Below, piece by piece: positions 35,379 through 43,267 of a DNA stretch of 64,000 nt. Below the pieces are notes generated by a model. It was given only the letters and a program-made list of their open reading frames with translations. It did no database searches and had not been told where the DNA came from. The stretch's first letter is position 1. Each line of letters opens with the position of its first letter. The DNA comes from an uncultured Lachnospiraceae bacterium (GTDB lineage: Bacteria; Bacillota; Clostridia; Lachnospirales; Lachnospiraceae), in assembly GCA_947631955.1 (NCBI GenBank), contig CANRNJ010000002.1, positions 124,001 to 188,000 of the forward strand. Direction: 5' to 3'. Both the position numbers and the translations under genes were made by a program.

Positions 35379-35412
35379 GCGGAAATCGAACTTTTGTTCT
35401 GTTTCCGCTGTA
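35369..35412 (-). terminator. Terminator of the ftsEX-ctpA operon
   Basis: Perfect 11-bp inverted repeat TACAGCGGAAA/TTTCCGCTGTA (35375-35385 with 35402-35412), followed on the minus strand by CTTTTTT. Confidence 0.85.
35387..35400 (-). promoter_or_regulatory. LexA (SOS) box candidate upstream of uvrB
   Basis: CGAAC-TTTT-GTTCT contains the perfect core GAAC-N4-GTTC of the Gram-positive LexA/DinR operator. It is just upstream of the uvrB -35 region and within the loop of the terminator hairpin of the preceding operon. uvrB is a classic SOS gene. Confidence 0.65.
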
Positions 35413-35481
35413 TCGTCCACGGCTTGTCCGTGACAACCCCGTCTTTGTCCCGGTCTTATCGCGTATACCGATATCCGCCGC

Positions 35482-36783
35482 CTATTTTATCATCCCGGCG
35501 ATCTCCTGTTTGGCGCGTTCCAGCTGATTATCCACGCCGTCCTCGTAATACGCCTCACCGTCAAACTCACACTCGATATCCGGATCGATCCCGACCCCGT
35601 GGATATTATTTCCCTTGGGTGTAAAATAAGAACTGATCGTCAGCTTCAACGCCGTGCCGTCCGTGAGCGGCAGGACACGCTGTACAATGCCTTTGCCGAA
35701 AGTCGTCGTCCCGATCAGAGTGCCTTTTCCATAATCTTTGATGGCCCCCGCAAGAATCTCCGATGCGCTGGCCGAGTTGCCGTTGATCAGGACCACGAGC
35801 GGTATGTTCAGTTCATTCTTGCCGTCGCAGGTGTACTCGTCCCTCTTGCCGTTCTTATCTTCCGTATACACCACCAGTCCCTTGGGCAGGATCATTCTCG
35901 CGATGTCCACGACGATCGGAAGACTTCCGCCCGGATTGCTCCGCAGATCCAGTATCAGGCCCTTCGCGCCGGATCCCTTGACTACGGCCAGCGCCTCTTT
36001 AAACTGATCCAGCGTCACGTCGTCAAACTCGGTGATCTGAATGTACCCCACACCGTTGTCATACATTTCATAATTCACGGTAGGCGCTTCGATCTTACGC
36101 CTTGCAACGTCCATCTCCAGATAATCCGATTCGCCTTCCCGGTAGATCGTCAGATGCACGCTCGTGCCTTCTTCGCCTTTGATCCTTGATACCACTTCGG
36201 ACAATTCCAGTCCCTGCGTGCTTTCTCCTTCCACCTGATAGATGATATCATTCTCACGCAGGCCCGCTTCTTCGGCAGGCGTACCCGCGATCACTCCGCT
36301 GATCTTTGCCAGTCCCGTAGTTTCGTCTATGCTGACGTACGCACCGATCCCATAATAGATGCCCTCGGTATCCTGCATCAACTCCTGCCACTCCTGCGCG
36401 GTGTAATAAACGGAGTACGGATCGCCCAAAGAATCTATCATGCCCGCGTACATCCCCTCGATCATCTCATTGGCATCGATATCCTCGTCTTTATAGTAGT
36501 ATTTGTCTACAAGCTGCTCCAGGGACTCTAACTTTTTAATCGTCACATCATTGACCACGCTGTCCGCAGGATTTCCGTCCGCACTGGCCGTCTTGGTGCC
36601 GCGGTCTCTGATCAGATAATACATCTTCGCGCCCGCATAAGAGCAGCCTCCCACCAAAGTCATGACGATCACACCGACCAAGATCCCCAGCCAGAATACA
36701 TTCGCCTGATTGCCCGGCCTCTCCGGTGAAGGGCCGGAATGATAATCATTGTTGTAGTAATTATTATCTCCGTTTTGATTCAA
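35482..36783 (-). CDS. ctpA: Carboxy-terminal processing protease (S41, PDZ)
   Basis: 433 residues: Asn-rich cytoplasmic N-terminus, one membrane anchor (about 29-52), PDZ domain (about 140-220, with GIGAYV and IIYQVEG), and an S41 protease core with catalytic Ser in NGNSASASE and Lys in TTFGKGIVQ. It cleaves envelope proteins outside the membrane. The start is TTG (36783) with GGAG 10 nt upstream; no in-frame ATG exists before the membrane helix. Last gene of an operon with FtsEX and an M23 hydrolase, so that hydrolase system may be its substrate (inference). Confidence 0.92.
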   Translation of the reverse strand: MNQNGDNNYYNNDYHSGPSPERPGNQANVFWLGILVGVIVMTLVGGCSYAGAKMYYLIRDRGTKTASADGNPADSVVNDVTIKKLESLEQLVDKYYYKDEDIDANEMIEGMYAGMIDSLGDPYSVYYTAQEWQELMQDTEGIYYGIGAYVSIDETTGLAKISGVIAGTPAEEAGLRENDIIYQVEGESTQGLELSEVVSRIKGEEGTSVHLTIYREGESDYLEMDVARRKIEAPTVNYEMYDNGVGYIQITEFDDVTLDQFKEALAVVKGSGAKGLILDLRSNPGGSLPIVVDIARMILPKGLVVYTEDKNGKRDEYTCDGKNELNIPLVVLINGNSASASEILAGAIKDYGKGTLIGTTTFGKGIVQRVLPLTDGTALKLTISSYFTPKGNNIHGVGIDPDIECEFDGEAYYEDGVDNQLERAKQEIAGMIK

Positions 36784-36847
36784 GGCAATTCATCTCCATC
36801 CGTTTATACTTCCTATCCATCGGCCGTCCGGCAAGATCCGCGGCCGC

Positions 36848-38065
36848 CTATCCCAAATAATTCCATGGGCTGACATAGCTTCCGTTCAGCCGCACGCCGA
36901 AGTGCAGGTGGTTGCCGGTAGAACGTCCCGTGCTTCCTACCGCGGCAATATTCTGTCCCTTCGTCACCGTCTGTCCCTGAGAAACATACAGCGCGGAACA
37001 GTGCATATAGATCGTGTACAGGCCGCTTCCGTGGTCGATCATAATATAATTTCCCATCGATCCGCTGTATGCGGCCGCCACAACATCGCCGTCATATGCC
37101 GCCAAGATCGCTGAACCTGCAGGCGCCGCCATATCCAGACCGTTATGAAACTGCTGCACGCCCAGTATCGGATGCATACGGTTGCCGTATTCATCGGATA
37201 TCCGTGTGTATGACGGACAGGGCCATGCGAACATGCCGCCGTTATAGATCCTGGCCTGCGCATTTTCCGCGGCAAGGCGCGCCTTCTCCTCGGCCACCGC
37301 CTTCTCCAGAGCCGCAATCGTAGCATTTTCATCCGCGATCTGCTGTTCATACTCTTTGATCGCCGCCTCTTTATTGGAAATATCACTGGACACCGAATAC
37401 AGCTGATCCTCTTTTTCTTTCAGAAGGGAATTGACGTTGGCTTCCTCGGTCTGCACCACGCTCCGCGCCTCGTCAAGCACTTCTTTTTCCGCTTCCAGTT
37501 CCTCCTTGCACAGCTGCACCATCTTCGTGATCTCGGTATATTCATCCAGTTTATCTCTGTCATACTGGGACAGCGCCTCGATATAATCCGCCTTATTGAT
37601 CAGATCCGACAGACTGCTTGATGAAAACAGCATCTCCAGATAAAAAGTGTCCCCCTTCTCATACATGAATTTGATGCGCTTTTTCATCGCCTCATACTGA
37701 TCCGTCTGCTGTTTGACGGCCGTATCCAGTTCGGCGGATGTATCGGTGATCTGCTGTTCTTTTTCGGTGATCAATGTATTATATTGCTCAATCTTTTCCT
37801 GTATGCCGCTCAGCTGTGTATCCAGCTGCGTCACATACGCGGTCAGATCGCTTTTGGATCGCTCCAGCTCTTTCTTGATCTTCTCCACGTCCGTAAGACC
37901 GGATTTTAACTTATCCACTTCCTGTCTTGCGGCGGCGATCTCCTCTTCCTTCTGCCGGATGCTTTCGTTGGTAACGGCATGGACCGGCTTTGTGCAGGAA
38001 AAAGACAATACAAATACCATGACCGCGCTAAGCAATATACATGCTGCTTTCCTGTAGTATTTCAT
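36848..38065 (-). CDS. Secreted coiled-coil M23 peptidoglycan hydrolase/activator, FtsEX-associated
   Basis: 405 residues: signal peptide (ACILLSAVMVFVLSFSC), long coiled coil (about 30-260), then a LytM/M23 domain with metal ligands in HNGLD and catalytic HLHFG; both are intact, so the enzyme is probably active. This coiled-coil plus LytM layout, directly after ftsX, matches FtsEX-controlled hydrolases (EnvC, PcsB-like). FtsEX ATP hydrolysis would trigger it at the septum or sidewall. ATG at 38065 has GGGG 6 nt upstream; 38071 is an alternative. Confidence 0.9.
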   Translation of the reverse strand: MKYYRKAACILLSAVMVFVLSFSCTKPVHAVTNESIRQKEEEIAAARQEVDKLKSGLTDVEKIKKELERSKSDLTAYVTQLDTQLSGIQEKIEQYNTLITEKEQQITDTSAELDTAVKQQTDQYEAMKKRIKFMYEKGDTFYLEMLFSSSSLSDLINKADYIEALSQYDRDKLDEYTEITKMVQLCKEELEAEKEVLDEARSVVQTEEANVNSLLKEKEDQLYSVSSDISNKEAAIKEYEQQIADENATIAALEKAVAEEKARLAAENAQARIYNGGMFAWPCPSYTRISDEYGNRMHPILGVQQFHNGLDMAAPAGSAILAAYDGDVVAAAYSGSMGNYIMIDHGSGLYTIYMHCSALYVSQGQTVTKGQNIAAVGSTGRSTGNHLHFGVRLNGSYVSPWNYLG

Positions 38066-38115
38066 ATTCATCCCCGACATGTCCCATACTTTTATTTTGA
38101 TCCGCTGCGGCCCAT

Positions 38116-39012
38116 TCAGACCCTTAAGTATCTTCTGACCGTGACGACGCTGCCCAGAAAACCGATCCCCACGCCGATTCCAAGCGACACGGGAGTCAGC
38201 ACGCTGAATACTTCCTGCACCGTCAGAAAGCTGAGCAGGTTAGTCAGCATCGGAAAACGGTCCGATACATATCCTAACACGATATTGTACATGCCATAGA
38301 TCACGCCCAGAGGAAGCGCCGCTCCGACCAGACCGATCAGCATGCCTTCGATCACAAAAGGCGACCTCACGAAGAAATCCGTAGCGCCGATGTATTTCAT
38401 GATATTGATCTCCTCCCTGCGGATAGAGATGCCGATCATGACCGTATTGCTGATCAGAAATACCGACACCGCAAGCAGGATCGCTATAATACCCACCGAA
38501 ACGTAAGCGATCAGAGCATTGACTCCCGTCAGCGTAGTCGCCACCAGTTCCGAACGATTGACATGATCGACGCCTTCCATGGACTCCAGATAAGTCACCA
38601 GCGCCGGCTGCATGGACACATCGCTCAGATAAATATCATAGTGTGCGGAATCGATAAGAGGATTCTCCGTAAATCCGTCCTCGTAACCTTCCAGATATTC
38701 TCCTTTAAATTCCTCCCACGCCTCGTCGGCGGATACAAACACCACCTCCGACACTTCCGGCCGTTTTGTGATCTGCTCGCCGATCTGCTGGATGCGGCTG
38801 TCCTCCAGACCTGCCTCAAAGAACACGGACACCGACACACCCTGCTGCGCGTTTTTTACGATATGCTGAAAATTCGTCACGATCGCATAGAACAGTCCGA
38901 ACAGAAAAAGACACGCACTGATCGTAGCGATCGATGCCAGCGTAAATAATTTATTTCTGAAAAGATTGCGTACACCCTGTCTGAGCGTGTAAAAAAAACT
39001 GCTAATCCTCAT
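38116..39012 (-). CDS. ftsX: Cell-division ABC transporter permease-like FtsX
   Basis: 298 residues: cytoplasmic N-terminus with RQGVRNLFRNKLFTLASIATISACLFLFGLF (first helix), an extracellular loop of ~120 residues, and three more helices. This is the four-helix FtsX topology. The loop is the docking site for secreted hydrolases in other species. It overlaps ftsE by 11 nt. Confidence 0.95.
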   Translation of the reverse strand: MRISSFFYTLRQGVRNLFRNKLFTLASIATISACLFLFGLFYAIVTNFQHIVKNAQQGVSVSVFFEAGLEDSRIQQIGEQITKRPEVSEVVFVSADEAWEEFKGEYLEGYEDGFTENPLIDSAHYDIYLSDVSMQPALVTYLESMEGVDHVNRSELVATTLTGVNALIAYVSVGIIAILLAVSVFLISNTVMIGISIRREEINIMKYIGATDFFVRSPFVIEGMLIGLVGAALPLGVIYGMYNIVLGYVSDRFPMLTNLLSFLTVQEVFSVLTPVSLGIGVGIGFLGSVVTVRRYLRV

Positions 39013-39733
39013 CGATGTACCCTCCCTTTTCCTCGTCGCTTATGATAACGCCCTTTTTCAGCGTCACCACTCTCTTCTGCATGGCGTTCACGATCTCCCT
39101 GTTGTGCGTCACAACAATGACCGTGGTCCCGTTCTCATTGATCTGTTCAAGGAGTTTCATGATCTCCCACGAATTCTTCGGATCCAGATTGCCGGTAGGT
39201 TCATCGGCCAAAAGAACGGTCGGCTTGTTCACCAAAGCTCTGGCAAGGGCCACTCTCTGCTGTTCGCCGCCCGAAAGCTGCCGCGGTTTCGCCTTGTATT
39301 TGCCCGCAAGTCCTACCACGGACAGAATACTGGGCACATTCCGCTTGATCTCCTTGCCCGACTTCTGGACGATCCGCTGTGCAAAAGCGACATTCTCATA
39401 TACGTTCCGGTCTTTTAACAGTCTGAAATCCTGAAAGACCACTCCCACGTTCCGCCGGAACTTGGGGATCTTCCTGTGTTTTATCTTAGCCAGATCATAT
39501 CCCATCACATTGATGTATCCGCTTGTGATCGTCAGCTCCCGCAGAAGGAGCTTGATCAGGGTAGATTTGCCCGATCCGCTGTCTCCCACGATAAAGACAA
39601 ATTCGCCTTTGTTGATACGAAGATTGACATCTTTCAGTGCAGGTGCACCGGTCGAATATGCCTTGCAGACATTTGTCAGATTAATGATCTCGTTTGACGA
39701 CGACGCATTTTTCTTCTTTCTCTTTCCCGCCAC
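39002..39733 (-). CDS. ftsE: Cell-division ATP-binding protein FtsE
   Basis: 243 residues. ABC ATPase with Walker A GDSGSGKST, Q-loop VFQDFRLL, signature LSGGEQQRVALARAL, Walker B VLLADEPTGNLD, and H-loop VTHNREI. A basic, Ser-rich stretch of ~15 residues precedes the usual FtsE start. The start is GTG at 39733 with GGAG 8 nt upstream; an in-frame GTG at 39742 overlaps that site. Powers FtsX and its hydrolase partner. Confidence 0.95.
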   Translation of the reverse strand: MAGKRKKKNASSSNEIINLTNVCKAYSTGAPALKDVNLRINKGEFVFIVGDSGSGKSTLIKLLLRELTITSGYINVMGYDLAKIKHRKIPKFRRNVGVVFQDFRLLKDRNVYENVAFAQRIVQKSGKEIKRNVPSILSVVGLAGKYKAKPRQLSGGEQQRVALARALVNKPTVLLADEPTGNLDPKNSWEIMKLLEQINENGTTVIVVTHNREIVNAMQKRVVTLKKGVIISDEEKGGYIDED

Positions 39734-39757
39734 GTTCTTCACTCCTATTTTTTCCCT

Positions 39758-40846
39758 TTAGTATTCATAACTCTCCATGTACTTCATATACTTAACGACC
39801 ATAAGCGCGATCTTGAAAGTGATCGCATCCTCAAAGATCCTCAGATCAAGTCCGGTGCTCTTCTGGAGTTTATCTAGCCGGTAGACCAGTGTGTTCCTGT
39901 GGATGAACAGCTGTCTGGAGGTTTCGGACACATTCAGTGAATTTTCAAAGAATTTGTTGATCGTTGTAAGCGTTTCTTCATCAAAATCATCCGGGCTCTT
40001 GCCGTCGAAGATCTCCTTGATGAACATCTTGCACAGCGGGATCGGCAGCTGATAGATCAGACGCCCGATGCCCAGTTCGCTGTAGGCGATCACATTCCTC
40101 TCCCCGAAGAAGATCTTGCCCACATCCAGCGCCATCTTGGCCTCCTTGTAGGAACGGCTCACCTCTTTCAATTCATTGACGACCGTACCGTACGCGATCC
40201 GGACGTTCTTGAAATTCTCCTTCGCAAGAAAAGCGGAAATGCTGTCGGCCGTCTTGTCGATCTCTTTTATGTTGTCGCCGTCGGCCAGATCCTTGACTAC
40301 GATCACATTGTTCTCGTCAACCGCCGTGATGAAATCTTTGCTGTTGCTTCCGAAATATGTCCGCATCGTTTCCAGCACGTTGCTGTCCTTGGCATTATCC
40401 GTTTCGATGATCAGCGCTACGCGCTTCTCGTCCGTCTGGATATGCAGCTTCTTGGCGCGCCCGTAAATATCCACCAAAAGCAGATTGTCCAGAAGCAGGT
40501 TCTTGATAAAATTATCCTTGTCAAAACGCTCTTTGTATGCCACAAGAAGATTTTGTATCTGAAACGCCACCATCTTGCCTATCATATAGACATCCTCGCC
40601 GACGCCTCCGGCGATCAGGATATACTCCAGCTGCTGCTCGTCAAATATCTTGAAATACTGATAACCCTGTATCTCTTGGGAATCCGCCGGGGATCTGGCA
40701 AACTCCGCCGCCGGACGGCCGCACTGTTCCATCTCGTCCATCGTCATGGCAACCGGCTTGCCATCCACATCCATAACGCAGAGTTCTACTCTTGTGATCG
40801 TTTTCAACCCCTCAATCGTATTTTGCAAAATCTGATTTGAAATCAT
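39758..40846 (-). CDS. PucR/CdaR (sugar-diacid type) transcriptional regulator
   Basis: 362 residues. N-terminal diacid-recognition-like domain (about 1-130), a central GGDEF-like fold, and the C-terminal PucR HTH (FFENSLNVSETSRQLFIHRNTLVYRLDKLQ). AGAGG-type ribosome site. It is 24 nt upstream of ftsE in the same direction, so it is likely the first gene of the ftsEX-M23-ctpA operon. The signal it senses is unknown; control of wall hydrolase expression is inferred from position only. Confidence 0.88.
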   Translation of the reverse strand: MISNQILQNTIEGLKTITRVELCVMDVDGKPVAMTMDEMEQCGRPAAEFARSPADSQEIQGYQYFKIFDEQQLEYILIAGGVGEDVYMIGKMVAFQIQNLLVAYKERFDKDNFIKNLLLDNLLLVDIYGRAKKLHIQTDEKRVALIIETDNAKDSNVLETMRTYFGSNSKDFITAVDENNVIVVKDLADGDNIKEIDKTADSISAFLAKENFKNVRIAYGTVVNELKEVSRSYKEAKMALDVGKIFFGERNVIAYSELGIGRLIYQLPIPLCKMFIKEIFDGKSPDDFDEETLTTINKFFENSLNVSETSRQLFIHRNTLVYRLDKLQKSTGLDLRIFEDAITFKIALMVVKYMKYMESYEY

Positions 40847-40940
40847 ACCCCACCTCTTATCGTTTCTTTTAGCAAATTACACAAAATGTCAAACCGCTAA
40901 ATTCATCAAAATACAACACCCGGTATCCATTTTAATCTAT

Positions 40941-40983
40941 ATACACAAAAAAATCTACCTCCAATAAAGAATTTTTTGTGTAT
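40941..40983. repeat. Inverted repeat in the gap between the PucR gene and yjfB
   Basis: Perfect 12-bp arms ATACACAAAAAA/TTTTTTGTGTAT around an 18-19-nt loop. The plus strand continues with TTTTTTAAAAAAA. In minus sense the loop carries GGAGGT, but no matching open frame follows. The rest of the gap (40847-41138) is very AT-rich. Role unknown. Confidence 0.45.
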
Positions 40984-41049
40984 TTTTTAAAAAAATTAAG
41001 ATTTCTGTCAATTTTTATTATTAGACATTTTATACAAAACAAAAAATAC

Positions 41050-41078
41050 TCGCCATGTTCCGCGAAGTGTGCTATAAT
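41050..41078 (+). promoter_or_regulatory. Promoter of yjfB
   Basis: -10 TATAAT (41073-41078) with -35 TCGCCA (41050-41055) at 17-bp spacing. No sigma-28-like motif is evident. Confidence 0.5.
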
Positions 41079-41138
41079 GTTTTCAAAGAAAAACCGCGGC
41101 GCACCCGCGGGTAAAGGTCGGGAAAGGAGGAGATTAGA

Positions 41139-41330
41139 ATGGATATTGCAAAACTGTCTATGGCAATGTCAATGGTAAATACCCAGAACGCTTACGGCGT
41201 AGCCATGTTAAGTAAATCTCTCGATCAGGTTTCCTCCACAGGCGGTCAGATCGTGGAAATGATGGATGCAGCTTCCATGGAGTTATCTGTAAATCCGCAC
41301 ATCGGTTCCAACATCGATATCTCCATATGA
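41139..41330 (+). CDS. yjfB: YjfB-like putative motility protein
   Basis: 63 residues: MDIAKLSMAMSMVNTQNAYGVAMLSKSL, then the conserved ending SVNPHIGSNIDISI of the YjfB family. AAGGAGGAG lies 8 nt before the ATG. Family members occur in motile Firmicutes and are named for that association; the biochemical role is not known. Monocistronic, with its own promoter and a strong terminator. Confidence 0.9.
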   Translation: MDIAKLSMAMSMVNTQNAYGVAMLSKSLDQVSSTGGQIVEMMDAASMELSVNPHIGSNIDISI

Positions 41331-41370
41331 CGCATGATGTGACCGAAGATCTGCTGTCCTATTTCAAAAC

Positions 41371-41410
41371 AAAACTTCTCAGCCGCTAAGACGGTTGAGA
41401 AGTTTTTATT
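41371..41410. terminator. Bidirectional terminator between yjfB and cvfB
   Basis: 15-bp stem AAAACTTCTCAGCCG/CGGTTGAGAAGTTTT (one G-U pair; 41371-41385 with 41392-41406), T-runs on both strands. Confidence 0.88.
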
Positions 41411-41460
41411 TGCGCGAGCAATGAGCCAAACCGGCATGTCGCGCACCGATCCCGCGCTGT

Positions 41461-42315
41461 TCAGGCATCCCGTCCGTTTCCCGGATCGACCGCCCGTATG
41501 GCGTGATCCGTGATCCGGATCCTGCCCTCCTTAAGCAGATGGCCGACAGCCCTCTTAAACTCGTTCTTGCTCATCTGGGTCTCCCTTTTGATCACCTCCG
41601 GAGAAGCCTTGTCGTTAAAAGGAAGGACTCCGTCGAAGCTGTCGATGATCTGCAGTACTTTCTGCGCATCCGTATGGATCTGCAGATATGCTTTCTCACG
41701 GATACTCAGATTCAGCCTGCCGTCTTCTTTGACCCCCGTAACGCGGGCCTGGACCGTATCTCCGATCTTGACGTCGCCGTACAGTTCCTTCAGCGGTATC
41801 AGCGCGGAATATTTGTCGTCCACGGCTACGAATGCGCCGAAATTCTTGCTGATCTCATACACCGTTCCCTGAACTCTGTCGTCCGTATTGTACGGACTAT
41901 GGGCATCCAGATACGGATATACGTTCATCGTCGCGCACAGACGGCTGCTCTTATCGATATAGAGGGCGACAAGGCACTCGTCCCTTTCAGCCACCTTTCT
42001 CGTCTGCTCTTTGAAAGGCAGCAGAAGATCTTTTTCCAGACCCCAGTCAAGAAACGCCCCGTTTCTGCCCACCTGAGCGACCCGGAGTTTCGCCACGCCG
42101 TGCAGCGTGACTTTCGGCGTGTTTGTCGTGGCGATCAGGCGGTCCTTTGAATCGCGGTAGACAAAAACGCTCACGCTGCTGCCGACGCGGGCATCCTGCG
42201 GCACCTGCTTTTTAGGAAGAAGGATCTTCTCTTCTTCGGACTCGTCGCTCAGATATACGCCGAACTCCACTTTTTTCACGATATGTAAGGTCTGTATCAC
42301 ACCCAGCTGGATCAT
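41461..42315 (-). CDS. cvfB: CvfB-like S1 RNA-binding protein
   Basis: 284 residues with tandem S1-type domains (GVYLSDESEEEKILLPKKQVP; GAFLDWGLEKDLLLPFKEQ; GAFVAVDDKYSALIPLKE) and a C-terminal winged-helix region (EVIKRETQMSKNEFKRAVGHLLKEGRIRI). This is the layout of CvfB/YitL, an RNA-binding protein affecting virulence gene expression in staphylococci. AGGAGG ribosome site. Its ATG overlaps the thioesterase stop by 4 nt (ATGA), so the two are coupled. Confidence 0.92.
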   Translation of the reverse strand: MIQLGVIQTLHIVKKVEFGVYLSDESEEEKILLPKKQVPQDARVGSSVSVFVYRDSKDRLIATTNTPKVTLHGVAKLRVAQVGRNGAFLDWGLEKDLLLPFKEQTRKVAERDECLVALYIDKSSRLCATMNVYPYLDAHSPYNTDDRVQGTVYEISKNFGAFVAVDDKYSALIPLKELYGDVKIGDTVQARVTGVKEDGRLNLSIREKAYLQIHTDAQKVLQIIDSFDGVLPFNDKASPEVIKRETQMSKNEFKRAVGHLLKEGRIRITDHAIRAVDPGNGRDA

Positions 42316-43031
42316 AGGACGCCTCCTTTCATCTCCACAATACTGTATGGCTTTCCGTCTTCCTTGTTCAAAGATACCGTATACAGGCAGCCGTCTTCGC
42401 TTTGTGCCACGACCGGGCAGATCACATCATCCAGTTTTGCCTGGCTTTTGTATTCCACGCGCAGCTGTTCGATCCGGAAATCTTCCGGTATGCAGTCCAT
42501 CGCCATACGGACGTACTGGCCGTTGTTTACATGTTTGTTTGTATCCAGATGATGCTGTTTCACGCCAAAAGGCGTAAGTTTTCTGCCGCCCTCAGGCATT
42601 GCGATCTTGCGGGGTGCGTACTCCATCGGATATTTTTCTTCCAGTGCATATCCGGCGAGCATCTTTTCACTGGGTCTTGCCGGAGCCATCTTCACCAGAT
42701 CCATAAGGCTCCAGATGGAATTGGCATATGCCAAGACTTCCCCGTCCGCCGTCTTCATCTCAAAATTACGGCAGCCGATGAACCCGCGGAACTCATAGGG
42801 CGCCGTACCGATCACAATCCTCTCGCACAGGTGCGGATACCTGTTGACGCAGATCTGCCACGAGGACAGCATCCACACGATTTTCAATTCATTGAGGTAA
42901 TCCACGCCCAGTCCGATATCTTCCGAATGAAAAGTAGAGCAGTCCTGAAAATAATCCAGAAGCGATTCGATCGTCATATTGCCGTCCACGCCCACCTCAC
43001 TGTAGCGCACCCTGCTGTCAAACGTATACAT
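42312..43031 (-). CDS. Acyl-ACP thioesterase family protein
   Basis: 239 residues: double hotdog fold of the plant-like acyl-ACP thioesterase family, with SRVRYSEVGVDGNMTIESLLDYFQDCSTFHSEDI at the start and the active-site region LDTNKHVNNGQYVRMA (Asn-x-His) in the second half. It releases fatty acids from acyl carrier protein or hydrolyses acyl-CoA. Several ATGs are clustered; 43031 is 9 nt after GAGAGG and fits the family. The start lies only 16 nt after the tRNA-Gln terminator. Confidence 0.88.
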   Translation of the reverse strand: MYTFDSRVRYSEVGVDGNMTIESLLDYFQDCSTFHSEDIGLGVDYLNELKIVWMLSSWQICVNRYPHLCERIVIGTAPYEFRGFIGCRNFEMKTADGEVLAYANSIWSLMDLVKMAPARPSEKMLAGYALEEKYPMEYAPRKIAMPEGGRKLTPFGVKQHHLDTNKHVNNGQYVRMAMDCIPEDFRIEQLRVEYKSQAKLDDVICPVVAQSEDGCLYTVSLNKEDGKPYSIVEMKGGVL

Positions 43032-43046
43032 ATCCATCATCCTCTC

Positions 43047-43078
43047 AAAAAAGACTCAGTTGATGATCAACTGAGTCT
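43047..43078 (-). terminator. Terminator/attenuator between tRNA-Gln and the thioesterase gene
   Basis: Perfect 12-bp stem AGACTCAGTTGA/TCAACTGAGTCT with a 3-nt loop and T6 on the minus strand. The thioesterase ribosome site follows directly. Confidence 0.9.
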
Positions 43079-43084
43079 AATAAG

Positions 43085-43156
43085 CTGGGCTACAAGGATT
43101 CGAACCTTGAAATGACGGAGTCAGAGTCCGTTGCCTTACCGTTTGGCGATAGCCCA
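43085..43156 (-). tRNA. tRNA-Gln (anticodon CTG)
   Basis: 72-nt gene on the minus strand. Acceptor TGGGCTA/TAGCCCA with discriminator G, anticodon stem ACGGA/TCCGT around loop CTCTGAC (anticodon CUG, reads CAG), and T arm AAGG-TTCGAAT-CCTT. The 3' CCA is not encoded. Confidence 0.95.
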
Positions 43157-43174
43157 TTAATGTTACAACTTGGA

Positions 43175-43203
43175 ATTATACAGTATATTATGTGCATTTG
43201 CAA
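43175..43203 (-). promoter_or_regulatory. Promoter of tRNA-Gln
   Basis: Minus-strand -35 TTGCAA (43198-43203), 17-nt spacer, -10 TATAAT (43175-43180), about 20 nt before the tRNA. Confidence 0.8.
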
Positions 43204-43267
43204 GCCCTAAATTCATTTTTATGGCTGAATTTTATTTTTACCTTGTATATCCAATGGCACGGCTGCC

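Noticed and set aside
35275..35436. 54-codon N-terminal extension of uvrB
   Set aside because: It crosses the terminator hairpin, LexA-like box and promoter; UvrB proteins start at [17 protein letters not shown].
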